Part shown: piece after piece, positions 25,708 through 33,892 of the stretch
How the letters are laid out: each line of letters opens with the position of its first letter
How positions within the stretch are numbered: the stretch's first letter is position 1
Origin: Actinomycetospora lemnae
GTDB lineage: Bacteria > Actinomycetota > Actinomycetes > Mycobacteriales > Pseudonocardiaceae
DNA length: 64,000 nt
Assembly: GCF_028737315.1 (NCBI RefSeq)
Contig: NZ_JAQZAO010000008.1
Span: 266,952 to 330,951 of the forward strand
Direction of reading: 5' to 3'
Program-made: the position numbers and the translations under genes
The notes under the pieces: model-generated
Told to the model about the DNA's origin: nothing
What the model saw: the letters and a program-made list of their open reading frames with translations, nothing else
Database searches by the model: none

Positions 25708-25720
25708 TTACCACGGGTAA
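25708..25720. promoter_or_regulatory. TTACCACGGGTAA palindrome between TetR and second diiron gene
   Basis: A perfect TTACC-N3-GGTAA site, 10 nt upstream of the TetR start and 67 nt upstream of the diiron gene start. An extra AGTTAC half-repeat precedes it. Matches the site at 21401 in 9 of 10 conserved positions. Confidence 0.7.
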
Positions 25721-25787
25721 GACGTACAGGAAGTGCGGGTTACCCGGTGTACGGGACAGCAGCCGGCGAGCAGGAGGACCCCCAGCC

Positions 25788-26687
25788 ATGAGCGCCCCCA
25801 CGGCGGACCGCCACGCGACGGCGGCACGGCTGCTGAAGTCGTCGGCGAAGAAGTCGTACGACCCGGCCGTCGACATCGACTGGGACGCCCCACTGCCCGC
25901 CGACAAGATCTGGGTCCCGGAGCACCGGGTCTCGCTCTACGGCACGGAGCTCTGGGAGCGCCTCACCCCCGCGCAGCGCGTCGAGCTGGGCAAGCACGAG
26001 GCGTGCAGCGTCGCGTCGGTCGGCCTGTGGTTCGAGGTCCTGCTCATGCAGCGCCTGCTCAAGGACTTCTACGCCGAGGACCCGACCACGCCGCGCGCCC
26101 AGTTCGCGCTCACCGAGGTCGCCGACGAGTGCCGCCACTCGCAGATGTTCGCGCGCATGGTCGACACCGCCGGGGTCGAGCCCTACGGGCCGCGGGAGTC
26201 GATCCGCCGCCTCGGCAAGCTCTTCTCGGTGGTCAGCTGGGGGCCCGCGGCCTACGGCGCGATCCTCGTGGCCGAGGAGGTGCTCGACCGGCTCCAGCGC
26301 GAGCAGGCCGAGGACGAGCGCATCCAGCCGCTCATGCGCCAGGTCAACCGCATCCACATCATGGAGGAGGCGCGCCACGTCTCCTTCGCCCGCGACGAGG
26401 TCACCCGCGGGATGGCCGGGCTCTCGCGCGCCGAGCTGGCGTACCAGCGCTTCATCATCGCCTACATCTCGATGTTCGTGACGCGCAGCCTCATCAACCC
26501 GAAGGTCTACGCCGCCGTCGGCATCGATCCCGCCGAGGGCCGTCGAGCCGCGCTCGGCAACCCGCACCACCACGAGATGATCCGCTGGGGCGGCGAGAAG
26601 ATCATGCCGTTCCTCGACCAGGCGGGGCTCGTCGGTCGCCCGGGCATGACCTGGTGGCGTCGATCGTTCCTCCTGGGTGAGAGCTGA
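25788..26687 (+). CDS. AurF-like diiron oxygenase, copy 2
   Basis: 299 residues, paralogous to the protein at 21466. Ligand motifs: KHEACSVASVGLWFE, EVADECRHS and HIMEEARHVSF. The N-terminal 40 residues share the SYDP-x2-x-DWD pattern with copy 1. It lies divergent to its TetR gene and is followed by an alpha/beta hydrolase and a flavin monooxygenase on the same strand. Hydroxylation or desaturation of a lipid-like substrate is possible, but not shown. Confidence 0.87.
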   Translation: MSAPTADRHATAARLLKSSAKKSYDPAVDIDWDAPLPADKIWVPEHRVSLYGTELWERLTPAQRVELGKHEACSVASVGLWFEVLLMQRLLKDFYAEDPTTPRAQFALTEVADECRHSQMFARMVDTAGVEPYGPRESIRRLGKLFSVVSWGPAAYGAILVAEEVLDRLQREQAEDERIQPLMRQVNRIHIMEEARHVSFARDEVTRGMAGLSRAELAYQRFIIAYISMFVTRSLINPKVYAAVGIDPAEGRRAALGNPHHHEMIRWGGEKIMPFLDQAGLVGRPGMTWWRRSFLLGES

Positions 26688-26712
26688 CGGCGAGCGCGAC
26701 GAGGGGAGCCCC

Positions 26713-27738
26713 GTGGTGCGGGAGACGGTCGACCGGTTCGCGACCCCGGACGGCACGCGGCTGCGTGTCGGCGACGCCGGGGAGGACGGTCGTGACGGCC
26801 GCCCGACGCTCGTGCTGGTGCACGGGTGGTCGCAGGACCTCCGGACGTGGGACCGGGTCGTCGACGACCTGCGCCGCACGGGCATCACCTCCCGCATCGT
26901 GCGCTACGACCACCGCGGTCACGGCGGGTCCGACGCCGCGGCCGAGGGCACGGCGACCATCGGCACCGCCGCCGATGACCTCGCCGCGCTCATCCGTGAC
27001 CGCATCCCCGACGGCCCGCTCGTGCTGGCCGGCCACTCGATGGGGGGCATGACGCTCATGGCCCTGGCCGAGCGCCATCCCGAGCTGGTGGCCGAGCGGG
27101 TCGTCGGGGTCGCCTTCGTCGCCACCGCCAGCGACGACATGGACCGGCTCGACCTCGGGCTGTCCGGCCGGCGCGGACGGCTGGTGGCCCGCGGCGAGCA
27201 GGTGCTCGTCCCGCTGACCGCCCGCCTCGGCCACCGCGCGCCCGCCGGGGAGATCGGCGACGTCGGCCGGGCCGGCGGCGCCCGCCCGCGCGCCCGCGCC
27301 ACCGCGCTCGCCGGCGTGGTGCGCGCGCTGGTCTTCGGCCGGCACCCGCGCCGCGCCGACGTCCTGTCGGTCGCCGAGCAGGCGCTCGCGGCGCACCCGC
27401 CGAGCGTCGCGGCCTTCCGGATGTCGATCGCCGAGCACCGCCGGCGCTCGTTCCTCACCGCGCTGCGCGGCACGCCGACCGTCGTGCTCGTCGGCGACCA
27501 CGACCGCCTCTGCCCCCAGCGCCACGCGCGGGCGATCGCCGAGGCGCTGCCCGACGCGCGCATCGTGCTGCTGCCCGGGGCCGGACACATGATCAACCTG
27601 GAGCGCGCCGACGAGGTCGCCGCGCACGTCGCCGGGCTCCTCGCGGCGCCCGCCGTCCCCACTCCCGTCCCCACTCCCGCCCCCACCGCCGTCATCACCG
27701 AGGAGGACCCCGCCCGTGGCGAGCCCGTCGATGCCTGA
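26713..27738 (+). CDS. Alpha/beta hydrolase
   Basis: 341 residues. The nucleophile elbow is GHSMGGM, the oxyanion region is LVHGWSQDLRTW, and the acid/His end are in VGDHDRLCPQRH and LPGAGHMINLE. I chose GTG 26713 because GGGGAGCC lies just before it; a GTG 36 nt upstream has no good site and would overlap the diiron gene. It overlaps the monooxygenase gene by 23 nt. It could hydrolyse the ester made by that Baeyer-Villiger-type enzyme. Confidence 0.82.
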   Translation: MVRETVDRFATPDGTRLRVGDAGEDGRDGRPTLVLVHGWSQDLRTWDRVVDDLRRTGITSRIVRYDHRGHGGSDAAAEGTATIGTAADDLAALIRDRIPDGPLVLAGHSMGGMTLMALAERHPELVAERVVGVAFVATASDDMDRLDLGLSGRRGRLVARGEQVLVPLTARLGHRAPAGEIGDVGRAGGARPRARATALAGVVRALVFGRHPRRADVLSVAEQALAAHPPSVAAFRMSIAEHRRRSFLTALRGTPTVVLVGDHDRLCPQRHARAIAEALPDARIVLLPGAGHMINLERADEVAAHVAGLLAAPAVPTPVPTPAPTAVITEEDPARGEPVDA

Positions 27739-29299
27739 GTCGGTCACCGACCAGGACAGCGTCCACGAGGTGGTCGTCGTCGGCTCGGGGTTCGCCGGTC
27801 TCGGGCAGCTCCTCGCGCTGCGCCGGGCGGGGATCACCGACGTCGTGCTGCTCGAGAAGGCCGACGCGCTGGGCGGCACGTGGCGCGACAACACCTATCC
27901 CGGGTGCGCGTGCGACATCCCGTCGCACATGTACTCGCTCTCGACCGTCCCGAACCCCGACTGGTCGCGCTCCTACTCGCCGCAGCCGGAGATCCGCGCC
28001 TACCTGGAGCGGGTGGCCGACGACGAGGACCTGCGCGGGCACGTGCGCTTCGGGCAGGAGATGACCGGCGCGACGTGGGACGAGCAGCGGCGGACCTGGA
28101 CGGTGCGCACCCGCGGCGGGCGTACCTGGACCGCGCGCTTCCTCGTCTCCGGGCTCGGCGCGCTGCACCTGCCGAAGACGCCCGACCTGCCCGGCGCCGA
28201 GACCTTCACCGGGGCCTCGTTCCACTCCGCGCGCTGGGACCACGACGTCGACCTGCGCGGCAGGAAGGTCGCGGTGATCGGCACCGGGGCGTCCGCGATC
28301 CAGTTCGTCCCGCAGATCGCCGGGGTCGCCGCCGAGGTGCAGCTCTACCAGCGCACGCCGGCCTGGGTGCTGCCCAAGGGCGACCGGCCGCTGTCGGGCG
28401 CACGCCGGCGCTTCCTCGCGCGCCACCCGGGCGTGCACCGCGCCTACCGCGCCGCGATGTACGCCGCGCTGGAGTCGCGGGCCGTCGGGTTCAACGCGAA
28501 CCCGGCGCTGCTCAAGCCGGTCGAGTGGCTCGCGACCCAGCACATCAAGCGCTCGATCGACGACCCGGAGCTCGTCGCGAAGCTGACGCCGGACTACTCG
28601 ATCGGCTGCAAGCGCGTGCTCGTGTCCAACGACTACTACCCGGCGCTCGCCCGCCCGGACGTCGACGTCATCACGAGCGGGGTCCGCGAGGTGCGCGGCA
28701 GCTCGATCGTCGACGGCGACGGGACCGAGCGCGACGTCGACGTCATCATCTACGGCACGGGCTTCCACGTCACCGACGCCTACGACGGGCTCGAGATCAC
28801 CGGCCGGGGCGGGCGGACGCTGCGCGAGACCTGGGCCGCCGAGGGCATGGCGACGCACCTGGGGATGACGGTCGCCGACTTCCCCAACCTGTTCCTCCTG
28901 CTCGGGCCCAACACCGGCCTCGGCCACAACTCGGTCGTGTTCATGATCGAGTGCCAGACGCGCTACGTCGCGCAGGCGATCACCGCGGTGCACGCGAGCG
29001 GCATGGGCGGGCTCGACGTGCGCGCCGAGGTGCAGCAGCGGTCCAACGCCGCGGTGCAGCAGCGCCTGGAGAAGGGCATCTGGACCCGCGGCGGCTGCAC
29101 GAGCTGGTACCTGGACGCCGCCGGGGTCAACCGCACGATCTGGCCCGGGTTCACGGTGCGGTACTGGTGGGAGACCCGGCACGTCGACACCACCGACTTC
29201 GAGTTCTTCGGCCGCGCGGCCGACGCGGTGGACGAGGCGGAGGTCGCGGGGACCGGCGAGCCCGCCCCCGCCCCGCCCGCCCCCGCCGGCGTCGGCTGA
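27716..29299 (+). CDS. Baeyer-Villiger-type flavin monooxygenase
   Basis: 527 residues. FAD motif VVVGSGFAGLGQLLAL, then the linker block GGTWRDNTYPGCACDIPSH, the class signature FTGASFHSARWD (F-x-G-x3-H-x3-W-D), and NADP motif VIGTGASAIQFVPQIA. Such enzymes insert oxygen next to a ketone to give an ester or lactone. Overlapping start with the hydrolase gene and shared strand with the diiron gene place it in the same operon. A Pro/Ala-rich tail closes the protein. Confidence 0.9.
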   Translation: MASPSMPESVTDQDSVHEVVVVGSGFAGLGQLLALRRAGITDVVLLEKADALGGTWRDNTYPGCACDIPSHMYSLSTVPNPDWSRSYSPQPEIRAYLERVADDEDLRGHVRFGQEMTGATWDEQRRTWTVRTRGGRTWTARFLVSGLGALHLPKTPDLPGAETFTGASFHSARWDHDVDLRGRKVAVIGTGASAIQFVPQIAGVAAEVQLYQRTPAWVLPKGDRPLSGARRRFLARHPGVHRAYRAAMYAALESRAVGFNANPALLKPVEWLATQHIKRSIDDPELVAKLTPDYSIGCKRVLVSNDYYPALARPDVDVITSGVREVRGSSIVDGDGTERDVDVIIYGTGFHVTDAYDGLEITGRGGRTLRETWAAEGMATHLGMTVADFPNLFLLLGPNTGLGHNSVVFMIECQTRYVAQAITAVHASGMGGLDVRAEVQQRSNAAVQQRLEKGIWTRGGCTSWYLDAAGVNRTIWPGFTVRYWWETRHVDTTDFEFFGRAADAVDEAEVAGTGEPAPAPPAPAGVG

Positions 29300-29322
29300 C
29301 CGGGGCGCGACGCACGGTGTGT

Positions 29323-29347
29323 TGTCAGCGTGGCGTCCACGCTGACA
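29323..29347. terminator. 11-bp hairpin terminator after the monooxygenase gene
   Basis: TGTCAGCGTGG and CCACGCTGACA flank a CGT loop, 24 nt after the monooxygenase stop. It ends the diiron-hydrolase-monooxygenase operon. Confidence 0.75.
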
Positions 29348-29486
29348 TCGAACGTCAGTCTTTCCCCCAGCTCGCGGCTCGGCCCTGTCTCAAGATCGTG
29401 GGGCTTCTCCTGACGTCTGACGCCGGCGTGGACCCCAGGCTGAGACACGCCGTGCCTCGCCGACACCGCTCGTAGGGTCGGAGGGC

Positions 29487-29972
29487 GTGACCCTGCCGCC
29501 CGCACCGCCCTGGACGCCGACGGGCGCCGCCCGCCCCCTCGTCGCCGCCGGCGCGATCTACCGGGATCCGGAGGGGCGCGTGCTGCTCGTCCACCCGACC
29601 TACAAGCCGGGCTGGGACGTGCCGGGCGGGCTCGTCGAGACCGGGGAGGCGCCGGCGGTGGCGTGCCGCCGGGAGGTCCTCGAGGAGCTGGGGCTCGACC
29701 AGGTGCCCGGGCCGCTGCTCACCGTCGACTGGACCGACGTCGGCGGCCACGACAAGCTGCTGTTCCTCTTCGACGGCGGGCTGCTCGGCGACGACGAGCA
29801 CCGCATCGTGCTGCAGGCCGACGAGCTCGACGCGTGGGCGTGGGTGGCGCCCGACGACCTCGCCGACCACCTGCCCCCGCCGCTCGCCCGGCGCGTGGGC
29901 AGCACCGTCGCGGGGGCCACCGGCCCGTACCTCGAGCACGGCCTCCCGGTCAGGAGCGACGCCGCCGGATGA
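29487..29972 (+). CDS. Nudix hydrolase
   Basis: 161 residues. The Nudix box is complete: GGLVETGE, then REVLEELGL (G-x5-E-x7-REUXEEXGU). These enzymes cleave nucleoside diphosphates linked to another group; the substrate is unknown. GTG start. Its 3' end overlaps the convergent thioesterase gene by 23 nt. Confidence 0.87.
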   Translation: MTLPPAPPWTPTGAARPLVAAGAIYRDPEGRVLLVHPTYKPGWDVPGGLVETGEAPAVACRREVLEELGLDQVPGPLLTVDWTDVGGHDKLLFLFDGGLLGDDEHRIVLQADELDAWAWVAPDDLADHLPPPLARRVGSTVAGATGPYLEHGLPVRSDAAG

Positions 29973-30903
29973 GCCCCTCCTGCACGACGGAGGCGACGAG
30001 CACCCCGTCGCGCGTGTAGAAGCGGCCCGCCGCCAGGCCCCGGCCGCCGCCGGCGCTCGGCGACTCCTGCACGTAGAGCAGCCACTCGTCGGCGCGGAAC
30101 GGGCGGTGGAACCAGACGGCGTGGTCGAGGCTCGCGAGGCTGACCTCACCGGACGCCGCACCCCCGACGACGTGCGGGAACACCGCCGCCTCGAGCAGCG
30201 TCAGGTCGCTGGCGTAGGTGAGGACGCAGACGTGGAGCAGGCGTCCGCCCGACGACCCCGGGTCGGGCAGCTCCCCGTCGGCGCGCACCCACACCCGGTT
30301 GCGCGGGTCGCGGTCCTCGGTCTCGTCCCACGGCGAGTGGTCGACGTAGCGGACGTCGAGCGGCCAGGTCAGCGCCCGCCCCGTCGTGGTGAACGCGGGC
30401 TCGTCGCGCGGCACCGGCGGCATGTCGCGGCGGGGGAACCCGTCGGGGCCGGGCGTCTCCGGCATCGGCGCCTGGTGGTCCACGCCCTCCTCGGGGCGCT
30501 GGAACGACGCCGACATCGTGAAGATCGTCTCGCCGTGCTGGACGGCGGTGACGCGGCGGGTGGTGAAGGAGCGCCCGTCGCGGGTGCGGTCCACCTCGTA
30601 GACGATCGGGGCGAACGGGTCACCGGGACGCAGGAAGTACCCGTGCAGCGAGTGCACGCCCCGGTCGTCGTCGACGGTGCGTCCGGCGGCCACCATGGCC
30701 TGCCCGGCGACCTGGCCCCCGAAGACGCGCAGCAACGACTCGCGGGGACTCCGCCCCCGGAAGATGTCGCGCTCGATGCGCTCGAGGTCGAGCACGTCGT
30801 CGACGAGCTCCCGCAGCGCCTGACCCACACCGACCGCCTCTCGTCCCGCCGACCGGCGGTCATCGTCGCGCACGAGCGGCCCAGCGCGCCCGGGACCCGT
30901 CAC
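29950..30903 (-). CDS. tesB: Acyl-CoA thioesterase II (TesB-like)
   Basis: 317 residues. Double hot-dog fold: the first domain includes FRGRSPRESLLRVFGGQVAG and VHSLHGYFLRPGDP, the second includes SLDHAVWFHRPFRADEWLLY. The HGYFLRPG and DHAVWFHR blocks are typical of TesB. It hydrolyses acyl-CoAs to free acids. The start at 30903 has a long N-terminal stretch before the family similarity begins; a shorter start is possible. Confidence 0.87.
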   Translation of the reverse strand: MTGPGRAGPLVRDDDRRSAGREAVGVGQALRELVDDVLDLERIERDIFRGRSPRESLLRVFGGQVAGQAMVAAGRTVDDDRGVHSLHGYFLRPGDPFAPIVYEVDRTRDGRSFTTRRVTAVQHGETIFTMSASFQRPEEGVDHQAPMPETPGPDGFPRRDMPPVPRDEPAFTTTGRALTWPLDVRYVDHSPWDETEDRDPRNRVWVRADGELPDPGSSGGRLLHVCVLTYASDLTLLEAAVFPHVVGGAASGEVSLASLDHAVWFHRPFRADEWLLYVQESPSAGGGRGLAAGRFYTRDGVLVASVVQEGLIRRRRS

Positions 30904-31260
30904 CCAGCGCGTCGGTGGCGCTCGCTACATCGAGACCGCCGTTCGGGCTGCGTGACCGGCGACGCGGTCGCCGCGCGACGCTTCCGCTGGGCCGACAGGG
31001 TCTGTACGCCTGCCCGATCGGGTCACGGACCGCGCTGCCGAGCAGCAGAGCGGGAGCACTCACCGTCACCGAAAACCGACGTCCGGATTCCCTGCGTAAC
31101 CGCGCCGTGACCCCCTCGTTGACCACCCTGACGTCACTCCCGGGACCCATCAAGTCCCGGCGTGGCTCCGCGGGGACACCGTCCGCAGTCCGTGCCCGCA
31201 ACAGGCGGGCGGACCCATCCGGTCGTCCCGCTCCCCGACACAGCTCTACGAGGAGTTCAC
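30904..31260. other. Gene-free leader of the small secreted-protein array
   Basis: 357 nt with no credible gene. It holds the promoter of the tesB-like gene on the left, and on the right the sigma-BldN-like promoter at 31095-31122 and an 11-nt GCTCCCCGACA box at 31230, 21 nt before the first GTG. Confidence 0.7.
31095..31122 (+). promoter_or_regulatory. Promoter of secreted-protein gene 1, sigma-BldN-like
   Basis: CGTAAC (-35) and CGTTGA (-10), spaced by 16 nt. This matches the consensus I recall for the Streptomyces developmental sigma factor BldN, which drives chaplin and rodlin genes. The start of transcription would be near 31130, giving a 130-nt leader. Confidence 0.65.
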
Positions 31261-31557
31261 GTGATCAAGAAGCTGGGTGTCGTGACGGTCGGCGTGGCCG
31301 CCGGCCTCATGGCCGCCGCCCCGTTCGCCTCCGCCACCGAGGGCGGGCACCACCACGACGGCGAGCACAAGAGCTCCGGCTCCTGCAACGTCACCGGCGG
31401 CTCGGCCGAGGCCAACGGCGGCATCGACGGCGACTCGTTCGCCGGCAACCTGCTCGCGCAGGCCCCGGTCGGTGGCGCCAACGCCCTGAACATCGTCTGC
31501 AACGACATCCTCAACGACAACGTCAGCGGCAACGCCGTCGACGTCGACGTCCTCTGA
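31261..31557 (+). CDS. Small secreted two-cysteine protein 1 (chaplin/rodlin-like array)
   Basis: 98 residues. Residues 1-25 are a signal peptide (MIKKLGVVTVGVAAGLMAAA, cut after ASA). A His/Asp-rich linker follows, then the array core: Cys42, TGGSAEANGGIDGDSFAGN, QAPVGGAN and Cys80 in IVCNDI. The 38-residue Cys-Cys spacing is kept across the array. Chaplin-like features are the size, the GN-rich core and the single Cys pair; direct chaplin homology is not proven. GAGGAG precedes the GTG. Shares a 110-nt identical stretch with gene 4. Confidence 0.8.
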   Translation: MIKKLGVVTVGVAAGLMAAAPFASATEGGHHHDGEHKSSGSCNVTGGSAEANGGIDGDSFAGNLLAQAPVGGANALNIVCNDILNDNVSGNAVDVDVL

Positions 31558-31573
31558 GGACTGCACGGCGAGC

Positions 31574-31603
31574 GGACGAGCCGCGCTGACGCGCGGCTCG
31601 TCC
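31574..31603. terminator. Terminator of secreted-protein gene 1
   Basis: 12-bp arms GGACGAGCCGCG/CGCGGCTCGTCC around CTGACG, 17 nt after the stop. It differs in sequence from the other array terminators. Confidence 0.8.
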
Positions 31604-31674
31604 CGGCGGCTCGGGACCCGATCCGTCACCTGCACGACCACTCGAGCAGTACCGACGATCTCCTTGGGGGAAAC

Positions 31675-31995
31675 ATGTTCAAGAAGGCAGGCGTCGTCAC
31701 CGTCGCCGTCACCGCGGGCCTGCTCGCGGCCGCGCCCTTCGCCTCGGCCGGCGAGGCGCACAGCGACGACCACGACCACGACCACAAGAAGAAGAGCCAC
31801 CACCACGACGACAGCTCGGACTGCAACGTCACCGGTGGCTCCGCCGAGGCCAACGGCGGCATCAGCGGCGACTCGGTGCTGGGCAACGTCCTCGCCCAGG
31901 CGCCGATCGGTGGGGCCAACATCGGCAACATCGTCTGCAACGACATCCTGAACGACAACCTCAGCGGCAACAGCGTCGCCCTCGACCTGCTCTGA
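31675..31995 (+). CDS. Small secreted two-cysteine protein 2 (array)
   Basis: 106 residues. Signal peptide MFKKAGVVTVAVTAGLLAAA, cut after ASA. The linker is the most His/Asp/Lys-rich in the array (HSDDHDHDHKKKSHHHDD) and could bind metal ions. Core Cys50 and Cys88 keep the 38-residue spacing, and the motif reads GNVLAQAPIGGAN. Unlike the others it has no CGTTGA promoter in its leader; it begins with GGGGGAAAC before the ATG, so it may be read through from gene 1 or use another sigma factor. Confidence 0.8.
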   Translation: MFKKAGVVTVAVTAGLLAAAPFASAGEAHSDDHDHDHKKKSHHHDDSSDCNVTGGSAEANGGISGDSVLGNVLAQAPIGGANIGNIVCNDILNDNLSGNSVALDLL

Positions 31996-32037
31996 GGTCC
32001 TGACGACGTCCCGCGAGGACGTCCGCCGTACGACGAC

Positions 32038-32073
32038 GAAGGCCCGGCCATCCGATCGGTGGCCGGGCCTTCG
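32038..32073. terminator. Terminator of secreted-protein gene 2
   Basis: GAAGGCCCGGCCA pairs with TGGCCGGGCCTTC around TCCGATCGG. This stem is repeated almost exactly after gene 4. Confidence 0.85.
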
Positions 32074-32131
32074 TGCGTTCCGGGATCGTCCGGCGTGATC
32101 CGCCCCGATCGGGCGTAAGCCCCGATGAGGT

Positions 32132-32160
32132 CGTCACCAAACACATCACGTCCTCGTTGC
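32132..32160 (+). promoter_or_regulatory. Promoter of secreted-protein gene 3, sigma-BldN-like
   Basis: CGTCAC (-35, five of six matches to CGTAAC) and CGTTGC (-10) with a 17-nt spacer. Followed by CCGTTCGAG, close to the CCGTCCGAG that follows the -10 in genes 4, 6 and 7. Confidence 0.5.
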
Positions 32161-32226
32161 TCCGTTCGAGGCGGGCTCAGCCATTCGGTCCCGCCGCTGC
32201 TCCCCCGACACCTTCCAGGAGTTCTC

Positions 32227-32562
32227 GTGCTGAAGAAGATGGGCGTCGTCACCGTCGGCGTCTCCGCCGGCCTGCTGGTCGCCGCGCCGTTCGCCTCCGC
32301 CCACGAGTCGGGCCACGACTCGGACCACGAGCGCCACGGCGCGGGCTCGGACTGCAACGTCACCGGCGGCTCGGCCGAGGCCAACGGCGGCATCGACGGC
32401 GACTCGTTCGCCGGGAACGTCCTCGCGCAGGCCCCGGTCGGTGGCGCCAACGCCCTGAACGTCGTCTGCAACGACATCCTCAACGACAACCTCAGCGGCA
32501 ACACCGTCGACGTCGAGATCGGCGGCGGCCTCCTGCCCGAGCTGCCCGCGCCGCCGGTGTAG
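32227..32562 (+). CDS. Small secreted two-cysteine protein 3 (array)
   Basis: 111 residues. Signal peptide VLKKMGVVTVGVSAGLLVAA, cut after ASA. His/Asp/Glu-rich linker, then Cys43 and Cys81 (38 apart) in the shared core. A short hydrophobic/Pro tail GGGLLPELPAPPV ends the protein. AGGAG lies 6 nt before the GTG. The core DNA is near-identical to gene 1 but the tail is unique. Confidence 0.8.
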   Translation: MLKKMGVVTVGVSAGLLVAAPFASAHESGHDSDHERHGAGSDCNVTGGSAEANGGIDGDSFAGNVLAQAPVGGANALNVVCNDILNDNLSGNTVDVEIGGGLLPELPAPPV

Positions 32563-32577
32563 GTCCTGACGGACGCC

Positions 32578-32615
32578 ACGACGGCCCGGCCACCGCACGG
32601 TGGCCGGGCCGTCGT
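32578..32615. terminator. Terminator of secreted-protein gene 3
   Basis: ACGACGGCCCGGCCACCG pairs with CGGTGGCCGGGCCGTCGT around a 2-nt loop region, 16 nt after the stop. Confidence 0.85.
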
Positions 32616-32673
32616 GCTGTCGAGGGCCGATCCGGCGCGCTGTCCCTCCTTCGGGTGTCGCGACGCGGCCGGT

Positions 32674-32701
32674 CGTGCCGCCGGCGTCGCGCTCTCGTTG
32701 A
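32674..32701 (+). promoter_or_regulatory. Promoter of secreted-protein gene 4, sigma-BldN-like
   Basis: CGTGCC (-35, four of six) and CGTTGA (-10), 16-nt spacer, then GCCGTCCGAG. The -10 region is identical to that of genes 6 and 7 over at least 15 nt. Confidence 0.5.
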
Positions 32702-32777
32702 GCCGTCCGAGGCGTGCCCGGGTGCTCATCATCCGCTCGGCCCACGCCCGCTCCCCGACAGACACTCAGGAGTTCGC

Positions 32778-33176
32778 ATGCTGAAGAAGATGGGCGTCGT
32801 CACCGTCGGCGTCACCGCGGGCCTGCTGGCCGCCGCGCCGTTCGCCTCCGCCACCGAGGGCGGGCACCACCACGACGGCGAGCACAAGAGCTCCGGCTCC
32901 TGCAACGTCACCGGCGGCTCGGCCGAGGCCAACGGCGGCATCGACGGCGACTCGTTCCTGGGCAACACCCTCGTGCAGGCCCCGATCGGCGGCGCCAACC
33001 TGGCCAACATCGTCTGCAACGACATCCTCAACGACAACCTCAGCGGCAACACCGTCGAGGTGAGCGTCCTCAGCGCGGACGAGGAGGAGACCGAGGAGCC
33101 CGGCGGCGTCGACATCGATCCCGAGGACCTCAACGGCAACGGGGTGCCGGACGACGAGGAGATCACCGCCACCTGA
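32778..33176 (+). CDS. Small secreted two-cysteine protein 4 (array), with acidic calcium-loop-like tail
   Basis: 132 residues, longest in the array. Signal peptide MLKKMGVVTVGVTAGLLAAA, cut after ASA. Cys42 and Cys80 in the shared core. A 34-residue acidic tail follows, ending DIDPEDLNGNGVPDDEE, which resembles an EF-hand/dockerin-type D-x-N-x-N-G-x2-D-x2-E calcium loop. The 5' half matches gene 1 and the 3' core matches gene 6, so it looks mosaic. ATG follows CAGGAG. Confidence 0.82.
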   Translation: MLKKMGVVTVGVTAGLLAAAPFASATEGGHHHDGEHKSSGSCNVTGGSAEANGGIDGDSFLGNTLVQAPIGGANLANIVCNDILNDNLSGNTVEVSVLSADEEETEEPGGVDIDPEDLNGNGVPDDEEITAT

Positions 33177-33197
33177 GCATCCCCTCCCGCAGGACCC

Positions 33198-33234
33198 CGA
33201 AGGCCCGGTCATCCGATCGGTGGCCGGGCCTTCG
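33198..33234. terminator. Terminator of secreted-protein gene 4
   Basis: CGAAGGCCCGGTCA and TGGCCGGGCCTTCG around TCCGATCGG, nearly identical to the terminator after gene 2. Confidence 0.85.
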
Positions 33235-33323
33235 TCTGTCCGGGGTACGGCCTGAATTCCTTCGCCACCGCAGGTTTGCGCAGGGTGTCGTGTCACTCGT
33301 TCGGGGATCACCCGTTACCTGAT

Positions 33324-33351
33324 CGTTGCACGGTCCGCCTGACCTCGTTGT
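33324..33351 (+). promoter_or_regulatory. Promoter of secreted-protein gene 5, weak sigma-BldN-like
   Basis: CGTTGC (-35) and CGTTGT (-10) with a 16-nt spacer, followed by CCCTCCCGAG. The -10 keeps CGTTG; the -35 is weaker than in genes 1 and 6. Confidence 0.4.
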
Positions 33352-33424
33352 CCCTCCCGAGGCGCGGTGCCGTGCGCATCCGGTGCGCGGGTCGCGTCCG
33401 CTCCCCGACGAACAAGGAGTCGAC

Positions 33425-33763
33425 ATGCTGAAGAAGCTGGGCGTCGTCACCGTCGGCGTCTCCGCCGGCCTGCTGGTCGCCGCACCGTTCGCGTCCGCGA
33501 GCGAGTCGAGCCACGAGTCCGACCACCACGAGAGCCACGAGTCGAGCCACGAGTCGAGCTCGGACTGCAACGTCACCGGCGGCTCCGCCGAGGCCAACGG
33601 CGGCATCGACGGCGACTCGTTCCTGGGCAACGCCCTCGTGCAGGCCCCGGTCGGCGGCAGCAACCTGGGCAACGTCGTCTGCAACGACATCCTCAACGGG
33701 AACCTCAGCGGCAACAGCGTCGACGTCGACCTCGGCGGCGGCCTGCCTTCCCTCCCCGCCTAG
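33425..33763 (+). CDS. Small secreted two-cysteine protein 5 (array)
   Basis: 112 residues. Signal peptide MLKKLGVVTVGVSAGLLVAA, cut after ASA. The linker is a repeated S-H-E-S pattern (ESSHESDHHESHESSHESSS), the clearest repeat in the array. Cys48 and Cys86 are 38 apart. Ends in GGGLPSLPA, like gene 3. AAGGAG precedes the ATG. Confidence 0.82.
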   Translation: MLKKLGVVTVGVSAGLLVAAPFASASESSHESDHHESHESSHESSSDCNVTGGSAEANGGIDGDSFLGNALVQAPVGGSNLGNVVCNDILNGNLSGNSVDVDLGGGLPSLPA

Positions 33764-33782
33764 GAGCGCGCAAGCGCACCAG

Positions 33783-33820
33783 CGACGGCCCGGCCACCCA
33801 CGGGGTGGCCGGGTCGTCGT
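33783..33820. terminator. Terminator of secreted-protein gene 5
   Basis: CGACGGCCCGGCCACCC and GGGTGGCCGGGTCGTCG around a short loop; one G-U type mismatch. Confidence 0.8.
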
Positions 33821-33892
33821 GTGTCGGCGTGGTTCATCGGCGCCGTGTTCCCCGGCCTCCATCCCACGATCGGGGGCATCGGGGCGGAAACC

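Noticed and set aside
22411..25791. 1126-residue open frame on the + strand
   Set aside because: Arg/Ala/Pro-rich shadow of FprB on the same strand and of TetR/DUF4873 on the other; no domain or ribosome site.
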